5,658 nucleotides of DNA from DASTCC01 sp035711465 (lineage in GTDB: Bacteria; Acidobacteriota; Vicinamibacteria; Vicinamibacterales; SCN-69-37), in assembly GCA_035711465.1 (NCBI GenBank), contig DASTCC010000048.1, positions 1 to 5,658 on the forward strand, in the 5' to 3' direction. The position numbers and the translations under genes are program-made. Position 1 is the stretch's first letter. Each line of letters starts with the position of its first letter. Below the pieces are notes generated by a model that worked only from the letters and a program-made list of their open reading frames with translations, did not search any database and was not told the origin of the DNA. Positions 1 through 4,229 of this stretch are shown here, piece by piece.

Positions 1-651
1 GGGGTCGCGATACTTCGTGCCGATGAGAATGCCGCCTTCCTTGAGGCCGCGCTCGTAGTCGCGCACGCGATCTTCAGGAATGCCGGCGCCAATCAGCGCG
101 CCGATGATGCCGCCGGTGGCCCCGCCGGCGCCCGCGCCGGCCAGTGCCGCCGCGATCGGGCCGGCGACGACCAGGCCGAGGCCCGGAATCGCGACCGAGG
201 TGCCTACGGCGAACAGCGCGCCCAACGCCGCGCCGACGCCGCCGCCGATCGCGCTGCCTTTCCCGAAGCCCTCGGCGGCTTTGGTCCCGCCGTCGAGCTC
301 GGTGCCGGGTTTCGCGTCGCCGAAATGCCGGCTGCGCGTCTCGTCGGTCATCAGCACGTCGATGTCGCCGGCGTCGTAGCCATGATCGGTCGTCAGGCTG
401 CCGTAGGCCCGCTGCGCGGATTCCGGCGAGTTGTACAGACCGGTGACGTAGCGGCCGGTGGCCGCCGTCCGATCGGATCCGATGGCGTCGTTGGCCGTCT
501 GGCGGGCGCGGCCCTGCGCGTTCTCGCGTTCGCCCTCGCGCTCGAGCGACTCGTTGCCGGTCATGACGCCGGCCGCATCCTTCGTCGCGCCCTTGACGCG
601 CTGACCGAACGCCGACACTTCTTCGCCGACCGTGTTCTTCTTGCTGTCCAT
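1..651 (-). CDS. Stress protein: CsbD-like N-terminus plus general-stress-protein-17M-like domain (C-terminus off the window)
   Basis: The frame is open for 217 codons from an ATG at 651 to the left edge, with no stop, so the C-terminus is missing. The start is fixed by MDSKKNTVGEEV and a good AGGAG site 7 nt upstream. Residues about 8-55 are hydrophilic and Glu/Arg/Gly-rich (GQRVKGATKDAAG, TGNESLEREG), resembling CsbD-type stress proteins. Residues about 66-110 (GRYVTGLYNSPESAQRAYGS, then a GYDAGDIDVLMTDE stretch) resemble the start of the general stress protein 17M / YflT-type domain. Residues about 131-182 are a Gly/Ala-rich hydrophobic segment with many GxxxG spacings, which could insert in or associate with membrane. 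The end (YERGLKEGGILIGTKYRD) matches the usual C-terminal strand of such proteins, so probably only a short tail is missing. The family is linked to general stress, but its molecular function is unknown. A sigma-54-type promoter lies upstream. I am confident the gene is real and moderately confident of the domain names. Confidence 0.85.
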   Translation of the reverse strand, partial: MDSKKNTVGEEVSAFGQRVKGATKDAAGVMTGNESLEREGERENAQGRARQTANDAIGSDRTAATGRYVTGLYNSPESAQRAYGSLTTDHGYDAGDIDVLMTDETRSRHFGDAKPGTELDGGTKAAEGFGKGSAIGGGVGAALGALFAVGTSVAIPGLGLVVAGPIAAALAGAGAGGATGGIIGALIGAGIPEDRVRDYERGLKEGGILIGTKYRDP

Positions 652-658
652 TTGCTTG

Positions 659-663
659 CTCCT
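659..663 (-). promoter_or_regulatory. Ribosome binding site of the stress-protein gene
   Basis: On the minus strand this reads AGGAG, 7 nt before the ATG at 651. It is a near-ideal Shine-Dalgarno site and decides the start codon. Confidence 0.8.
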
Positions 664-708
664 GACGGCATGCGCCGCAACTCCCGCGATTCAAAGAGGC
701 AGAACGTG

Positions 709-726
709 ACGAGCCGCGGTGCTCGT
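709..726 (-). promoter_or_regulatory. Short hairpin at the predicted 5' end of the stress-gene mRNA
   Basis: A perfect 6-bp inverted repeat (ACGAGC and GCTCGT) is separated by 6 nt. If transcription starts near 729, as the -24/-12 element predicts, this stem covers about +4 to +21 of the transcript. A hairpin at the extreme 5' end often protects an mRNA from decay. The sequence is visible, but the role is inference, and a stem this short can occur by chance in GC-rich DNA. Confidence 0.35.
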
Positions 727-739
727 TCGCGATGAGTTG

Positions 740-755
740 TGCAAGTCGTGTTCCA
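740..755 (-). promoter_or_regulatory. Sigma-54 (RpoN) type -24/-12 promoter for the stress-protein gene
   Basis: The minus strand reads TGGAACACGACTTGCA. The known RpoN consensus is TGGCAC-N5-TTGCW, with the invariant GG and GC separated by 10 nt. Here the spacing is exactly 10 nt and all consensus positions match except the A in place of C after TGG. The predicted transcription start is about 729, giving a 78-nt leader before the ATG at 651. Sigma-54 promoters need an AAA+ activator, so the gene would be tightly inducible. I saw no convincing sigma-70 -35/-10 pair in this stretch. Confidence 0.7.
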
Positions 756-818
756 CGCGCGACGCAGGAAGTCGGCGGACGAGCGCGTCGCTGACACGAG
801 CCGAGTTCGGGGCTGCGT

Positions 819-829
819 GTGAACCTCAC
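819..829. promoter_or_regulatory. Small palindrome GTGA-N3-TCAC, candidate activator site
   Basis: GTGAACCTCAC has perfect 4-bp arms around a 3-nt centre. It lies about 95 bp upstream of the start predicted from the -24/-12 element, a typical distance for a sigma-54 enhancer-binding protein. Binding is inference, and a palindrome this short has a sizeable chance of being accidental. Confidence 0.25.
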
Positions 830-851
830 TTGGTCGGCGCGTGAAAAGGAA

Positions 852-869
852 GCGATCGTTCTTGATCGC
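852..869. promoter_or_regulatory. Inverted repeat GCGATC-N6-GATCGC, candidate activator site
   Basis: Perfect 6-bp arms flank gttctt, giving an 18-bp dyad of the size and shape bound by dimeric helix-turn-helix activators. It lies about 130 bp upstream of the predicted stress-gene start, within usual enhancer range. It also directly borders the heptamer repeat array, so it could instead be part of that element. Confidence 0.3.
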
Positions 870-970
870 CTCGGGGCTCGCGCCTCGGGGCTCGGGGCCG
901 CGTCACTGGAGCGCTGGTCGGCCCCAAGCCCCAAGCCTGCCCTTGAAGTCCCGAGCCCCCGAGTCCCGGG
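870..970. repeat. Intergenic heptamer repeat array with complementary G-rich and C-rich arms
   Basis: The left arm has four 7-bp units on the plus strand at 870-897: CTCGGGG, CTCGCGC, CTCGGGG, CTCGGGG. This includes an exact tandem 14-bp repeat, CGCCTCGGGGCTCG, at 867-880 and 881-894. The right arm carries complementary units: CCCCAAG twice (922-935), a degenerate stretch (936-948), TCCCGAG (949-955), CCCCCGAG (956-963) and TCCCGGG (964-970). The arms are therefore inverted relative to each other. This looks like an organised intergenic repeat, not random GC-rich sequence. No transposase or terminal repeats are visible. Function is unknown. Confidence 0.65.
884..935. repeat. Long imperfect inverted repeat (17-bp arms, 18-nt loop)
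   Basis: Positions 884-900 pair with 919-935: 15 of 17 positions are Watson-Crick pairs, including a perfect GGGGCCG/CGGCCCC at the loop end (894-900 with 919-925). The two exceptions (893/926 and 886/933) are C-A mismatches in plus-strand RNA but G-U wobbles in minus-strand RNA. A minus-strand transcript would thus form an uninterrupted stem. It could be a cruciform, a structured RNA or a transcription block between the divergent genes. No T-tract follows it, so I do not call it a standard terminator. Confidence 0.6.
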
Positions 971-983
971 CCGCAGCGGCTGC

Positions 984-1004
984 TCCTTCCGACACTCGAA
1001 AGGA
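984..1004. promoter_or_regulatory. Upstream palindromic operator candidate for PadR (site 1)
   Basis: TCCTTCCG-N5-CGAAAGGA is a 21-bp dyad with 7 of 8 arm positions symmetric. It shares half-sites and the 5-nt spacer with the second dyad at 1018-1038; the centres are 34 bp apart. PadR proteins commonly repress their own operons by binding palindromes near the promoter. That this PadR binds here is inference. Confidence 0.5.
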
Positions 1005-1017
1005 ACCTCTCGCCCTC

Positions 1018-1038
1018 TCCTTTCGTCTATCGAAAGAA
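1018..1038. promoter_or_regulatory. Proximal palindromic operator candidate for PadR (site 2)
   Basis: TCCTTTCG-N5-CGAAAGAA is a second dyad of the same design as site 1, with a perfect CTTTCG/CGAAAG core at 1020-1036. It ends 34 bp before the padR start codon, where a bound repressor would cover the promoter. A twofold occurrence of the same spaced dyad, both near a repressor gene, is stronger evidence than either alone. Confidence 0.55.
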
Positions 1039-1072
1039 ATCCGCCTTGGGGCCAACCCGGGCACGCACACCC

Positions 1073-1408
1073 ATGACCAAGGAACGCGGCGACATCCTCC
1101 AGGGCACGCTCGACATGCTGGTGCTGCAGGCGCTGACGCGCGAGCCGATGCACGGCTGGGGCATCACCGAGCGCATCGGACAGTGGTCGGAAAGCGTGCT
1201 GCAGCTCGGACAAGGGACGCTCTATCCGGCGCTCTACCGCCTGGAGCGCCAGGGGCTCATCCAGTCGGCGTGGAAGGTGACGGAGAACAACCGGCGCGCC
1301 CGCTATTACGCCCTGACGCGCGCGGGCCGGCGCCACCTCGCCGACGAGCTGGCACAGTGGCGGCGGATGTCTCGCGCCGTGAATCTGGTGCTCGAGGCGG
1401 CGAGGTAG
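1073..1408 (+). CDS. PadR-family transcriptional regulator (ADOP-associated type)
   Basis: The 111-residue protein is typical of the short PadR subfamily found next to acidobacterial permeases. Residues about 6-35 (GDILQGTLDMLVLQALTREP, then MHGWGI) are the classic N-terminal helices. Residues 48-61 (QGTLYPALYRLERQ) are the DNA-recognition helix of the winged helix-turn-helix. The wing follows at about 64-82 with the usual basic turn (NNRRARYYALT), then a C-terminal dimerisation helix. I chose the ATG at 1073 because MTKERGDILQGTL matches the family's normal start; an upstream TTG at 1046 would add nine unlikely residues. No clear Shine-Dalgarno site precedes it, so translation may be weak or leader-dependent. 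It lies 9 nt before the permease gene and two matching palindromes lie upstream, suggesting an autoregulated operon. The ligand or signal is unknown. Confidence 0.93.
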   Translation: MTKERGDILQGTLDMLVLQALTREPMHGWGITERIGQWSESVLQLGQGTLYPALYRLERQGLIQSAWKVTENNRRARYYALTRAGRRHLADELAQWRRMSRAVNLVLEAAR

Positions 1409-1413
1409 GGAGG
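1409..1413 (+). promoter_or_regulatory. Ribosome binding site of the permease gene
   Basis: GGAGG lies 4 nt before the ATG at 1418 and directly follows the padR stop codon (1406-1408). The close spacing suggests translation of the permease is coupled to that of padR. Confidence 0.7.
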
Positions 1414-1417
1414 GCCG

Positions 1418-4117
1418 ATGCGACGGATCCGCGAAGGCTGGTGGCGGCTGCGGTCGCTCGGGTCACGACGCGACGTCGAGCGGCGGCTCGACGAAGAAAT
1501 GCGCTTCCATCTCGATCAGCAGATCGAGAAGAACCGCCGCGCCGGCCTGAGCGAGGTCGAGGCGCGCCGCGAAGCGATGCGGACGTTCGGCGGCGTCGAG
1601 AGCGCCAAGGAGCGGACGCGCGACGAGTTTCGTTCGCTGGTGCTCGAAGACAGCTGGCGTGACTTCCGCTACGGCCTCCGCTCGCTGCGCCGCGCGCCGG
1701 CCTTCACCCTGGTGTCGGTGCTCACGCTGGGTCTCGGCATCGGCGCCACCACCGGCATCTTCAGCATCGTCAACGGCATCCTGATCAAGCCGCTGCCGTA
1801 TGCGGACGCCGACCGGCTGGTCGATCTGCGGCATCTCGCGCCCGGCGCCACTCTGCCGGACAAGAACGTCGACATGTCGGCGACGCAGTTCTACACCTAC
1901 CGCGAACAGGGCCAGACGTTTACCGACATCGGCCTCTGGACGTCGTCGAACGCCGTCGTCACGGGCGACGGCGAGGCGGAGCAGGTTCAGGTCGTCGCCG
2001 TCTCGGACGGCACGCTTCAGGCGCTGGCGGTGCCGCCGGTCCTCGGCCGCTGGTTTTCGGCGGACGACCTCGATCCGAAGGCGCCGGACTCGTTGCTGGT
2101 CACGCACGGCTTCTGGCAGCTCCGCTTCGGCGGCGACCCCGGTGTCGTCGGGCGATTGGTGACCGTCGACGGCACGCCACGACGGGTGATCGGCGTGATG
2201 CCGGCGAGCTTCCGCTTTCTCGATCTGGCGCCTGGACTGATTGCGCCGCTGCGCTTCGATCGCTCCGCGCTGATGCTGGGCCGCTTCAACTACGACGGGA
2301 TTGCGAGGCTGAAGCCCGGCGTGACCATCGCGCAGGCCAACGCCGACATCGCGCGGATGATCCCGGCGTGGCTTCGCGGCTGGCCGCCGCCGCCCGGCGT
2401 GGATCCGAAGATCTTCGAGAGCGCCGGCTTCGCCGCTGACCTCCGTCCGCTGAAACAGCTCGTCGTCGGCAACGTCGGCAGCGTGCTCTGGACGTTGATG
2501 GCCGCGATTGCCGTTGTCCTGGCGATCGCCTGCGCCAACGTCGCCAACCTGCTCGCGGTGCGGGCCGAGGATCGGCAGCAGGAGCTGGCGATTCGCGCCG
2601 CGCTCGGCGGCGGGCGCGCCCGGATCTCCCGCGGCCTCATGATCGAGAGCCTGACGCTCGGGCTGCTGGGCGGCGCGCTGGGGCTCGCGATCGCGGCGGT
2701 TGGCGTCGAGATGCTCGTCGCCGCGGGTCCATCGAATCTCCCTCGCCTGCGCGACATCGCCATCGACTTTCGCGTGCTCGGATTCGCCGTCGCGATTTCG
2801 ATCGCCTCGGGTTTCGCCTTCGGGCTACTCCCGATTCTCAGGCTCGACATCTCTCACGCCGCAGCGGAGCTTCGCGGCATCGGCCGGACGCAGACGCAGC
2901 ATCGCGGCCGACGCCGCGTCCGCAGCTCGCTCGTCATCGCGCAGGTCGCGCTCGCCTCGGTGCTGCTCGTGGCCTCCGGCCTGTTGATTCGATCGTTCGT
3001 GGCGATGACGCGCGTCGATCCGGGCTTCGCGAATCCCGGCACTGGTCAGCTGTTCACGATCGGCATGCCGGCGTCGCTGGTCGCCAGTGACGAGCAGGTG
3101 TTTCGCATCCAGACCGACATCCGCGATCGTATTGCCGCTGTCCCGGGCGTCGCCTCGGCGTCGTTCGCCAATGCCGTGCCTTTGCAGGGCGCCAGCGCCA
3201 ACGATCTGCTGCTGGTCGAGGGCCAGCAGCCGCCCCCGGGCCAGGTGCCGCCGATTCGCCGGTTCCGCTTCATCGCGCCCGGTTACCTGCGGACGCTCGG
3301 CACGCCGCTCGTCGCGGGGCAGGACTTCTCCTGGACAGACATGGAGGCCGGGCGGCCGATGGCGATCGTGTCGGAGAAGCTCGCGCGCGAGATGTGGGGC
3401 AGCACCGCGGCAGCCATCGGCAAGCGGATACGCGAGAACGAGGCCAGCCCCTGGCGCGATGTCATCGGCGTCGTCGCGGATGTCTACGACGACGGCGTCA
3501 GCCGTCCGGCGCCCGCGAGCGTCTACTGGCCGGTAATGATGGACGACTTCTGGCGCAGCCCTGTGCACGTGCTGCGCTACGTGACGTTCCTCGTCCGCAG
3601 CGATCGCGCGGGCAGCGACGGCCTGACCGACGACTTGCGGGCGGCTGTTCGCGCGGTGAACGGTGGTCTATTGATGATGCAGACGCGAACGCTGGCGGAA
3701 CTGCACGATCGGTCGATGGCGGGCCCCTCGTTCACGCTGGTCATGCTGGCGCTGGCCGCGGCCATGGCGCTGACGCTCAGCATCGTCGGCATCTACGGTG
3801 TGCTGGCGCATGTGGTCGCGCAGCGCACGGCGGAGATCGGCATTCGCGTGGCGCTCGGCGCTCCACGCACCGACGTCCGCCGCATGGTGTTGCGCGACGG
3901 CCTCGTGCTGGCCGTCGCGGGCACCGCGCTCGGATTGGCGGCGGCGGTGCCATTCGCGCGCTGGATGGCGTCGTTGCTGTTCGGCATCGGTCCGCTCGAC
4001 CCGGTGACCTATGCCGGCGTCGCCATCGTGCTGATCGCGGCCGCGCTGATCGCCAGCTACGTGCCGGCGTATCGCGCGACCGCCGTCAGTCCCGTCGAGG
4101 CATTGAGAGCACGCTAG
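1418..4117 (+). CDS. ADOP-family FtsX/MacB-like permease (duplicated orphan permease)
   Basis: The 899-residue protein is full length for the family. Residues 1-90 form the soluble permease-prefix region (RRDVERRLDEEMRFHLDQQI), ending in the hallmark WRDFRYGLRSLRRAPAFT. The first MacB/FtsX unit has a membrane helix at about 95-122, an extracytoplasmic domain at about 123-350, and three helices at about 354-380, 406-436 and 452-474. The second unit repeats the plan: helix about 503-527, extracytoplasmic domain about 530-765, helices about 772-797, 826-848 and 863-884. Both units carry the conserved post-helix motif (DRQQELAIRAALGG at about 385-398; QRTAEIGIRVALGAP at about 802-816). That gives eight predicted membrane segments. 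There is no Walker A or ABC signature, and no ATPase gene lies beside it in the window. MacB-type permeases act as mechanotransmitters for export from the periplasm, but the ADOP substrate is unknown. It should be co-transcribed with padR. Confidence 0.95.
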   Translation: MRRIREGWWRLRSLGSRRDVERRLDEEMRFHLDQQIEKNRRAGLSEVEARREAMRTFGGVESAKERTRDEFRSLVLEDSWRDFRYGLRSLRRAPAFTLVSVLTLGLGIGATTGIFSIVNGILIKPLPYADADRLVDLRHLAPGATLPDKNVDMSATQFYTYREQGQTFTDIGLWTSSNAVVTGDGEAEQVQVVAVSDGTLQALAVPPVLGRWFSADDLDPKAPDSLLVTHGFWQLRFGGDPGVVGRLVTVDGTPRRVIGVMPASFRFLDLAPGLIAPLRFDRSALMLGRFNYDGIARLKPGVTIAQANADIARMIPAWLRGWPPPPGVDPKIFESAGFAADLRPLKQLVVGNVGSVLWTLMAAIAVVLAIACANVANLLAVRAEDRQQELAIRAALGGGRARISRGLMIESLTLGLLGGALGLAIAAVGVEMLVAAGPSNLPRLRDIAIDFRVLGFAVAISIASGFAFGLLPILRLDISHAAAELRGIGRTQTQHRGRRRVRSSLVIAQVALASVLLVASGLLIRSFVAMTRVDPGFANPGTGQLFTIGMPASLVASDEQVFRIQTDIRDRIAAVPGVASASFANAVPLQGASANDLLLVEGQQPPPGQVPPIRRFRFIAPGYLRTLGTPLVAGQDFSWTDMEAGRPMAIVSEKLAREMWGSTAAAIGKRIRENEASPWRDVIGVVADVYDDGVSRPAPASVYWPVMMDDFWRSPVHVLRYVTFLVRSDRAGSDGLTDDLRAAVRAVNGGLLMMQTRTLAELHDRSMAGPSFTLVMLALAAAMALTLSIVGIYGVLAHVVAQRTAEIGIRVALGAPRTDVRRMVLRDGLVLAVAGTALGLAAAVPFARWMASLLFGIGPLDPVTYAGVAIVLIAAALIASYVPAYRATAVSPVEALRAR

Positions 4118-4196
4118 CTGCGCGCGCGCTACTTGCCAGCGACGACGGCCTTCCACGCATTGGCCAGCCGCTCGGTCTGCAGGCACGCGAGTCAGC

Positions 4197-4202
4197 TAGA
4201 AT
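4197..4202 (+). promoter_or_regulatory. Possible -10 element before the metalloprotease gene
   Basis: TAGAAT differs from the sigma-70 TATAAT at one position and lies 27 bp before the start codon, allowing a short leader. I found no good -35 at 16-18 bp upstream. It is a weak call supported mainly by position and by the palindrome that overlaps it. Confidence 0.35.
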
Positions 4203-4212
4203 CGGCCGATTC
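4199..4212. promoter_or_regulatory. Perfect 14-bp palindrome overlapping the metalloprotease promoter region
   Basis: GAATCGGCCGATTC is perfectly symmetric and overlaps the end of the TAGAAT hexamer. A second perfect palindrome, ATTCGAAT (4209-4216), shares its right end. The placement would suit a repressor operator covering the -10 and start site. The protein that might bind it is unknown, and its sequence does not resemble the dyads before padR. Confidence 0.4.
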
Positions 4213-4220
4213 GAATGTCC

Positions 4221-4225
4221 GGAGG
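4221..4225 (+). promoter_or_regulatory. Ribosome binding site of the metalloprotease gene
   Basis: GGAGG lies 4 nt before the ATG at 4230 and supports that start, which also gives a proper signal peptide. Confidence 0.7.
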
Positions 4226-4229
4226 CCCG

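Larger units (their letters stand above)
652..1072. other. Divergent intergenic region (421 bp) between the stress gene and padR
   Basis: I see no believable gene here. Reading frames that cross it are made of repeat sequence and show no domain-like composition. From left to right it contains the stress-gene ribosome site and leader, the -24/-12 promoter, two small palindromes (819-829 and 852-869), a GC-rich heptamer repeat array with complementary arms (870-970), and two similar palindromes (984-1004 and 1018-1038) before padR. No clear sigma-70 -35/-10 pair for padR was found. A TCTATC at 1026-1031 could serve as a poor -10. Confidence 0.7.

Noticed and set aside
884..935. Bidirectional rho-independent terminator
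   Set aside because: The stem is long and GC-rich but neither side has a run of T, and it lies between divergent promoters, not after converging genes.
870..970. CRISPR array
   Set aside because: Units are 7 bp with no unique spacers and the two arms are inverted relative to each other, so this is not a CRISPR pattern.
1046..1072. TTG start extending PadR by nine residues
   Set aside because: The added residues (MGPTRARTP) are not typical of the family, no ribosome site supports the TTG, and the ATG at 1073 gives the usual PadR N-terminus.
819..1076. 85-codon GTG-initiated frame ending in an ATGA overlap with padR
   Set aside because: The ATGA overlap looks like translational coupling, but the frame is built from the heptamer repeats and the palindromes. 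It has no Shine-Dalgarno site and its peptide is low-complexity.
74..1336. 420-codon open frame on the minus strand
   Set aside because: It runs across the stress gene in another frame, the repeat array and the reverse strand of padR. Its product is arginine-rich with no domain pattern, as expected of a shadow frame in GC-rich DNA.
4118..4165. Rho-independent terminator after the permease gene
   Set aside because: Alternating GC sequence (cgcgcgcgc) and GGCC-N11-GGCC could fold weakly, but no stable stem followed by a T-tract is present.
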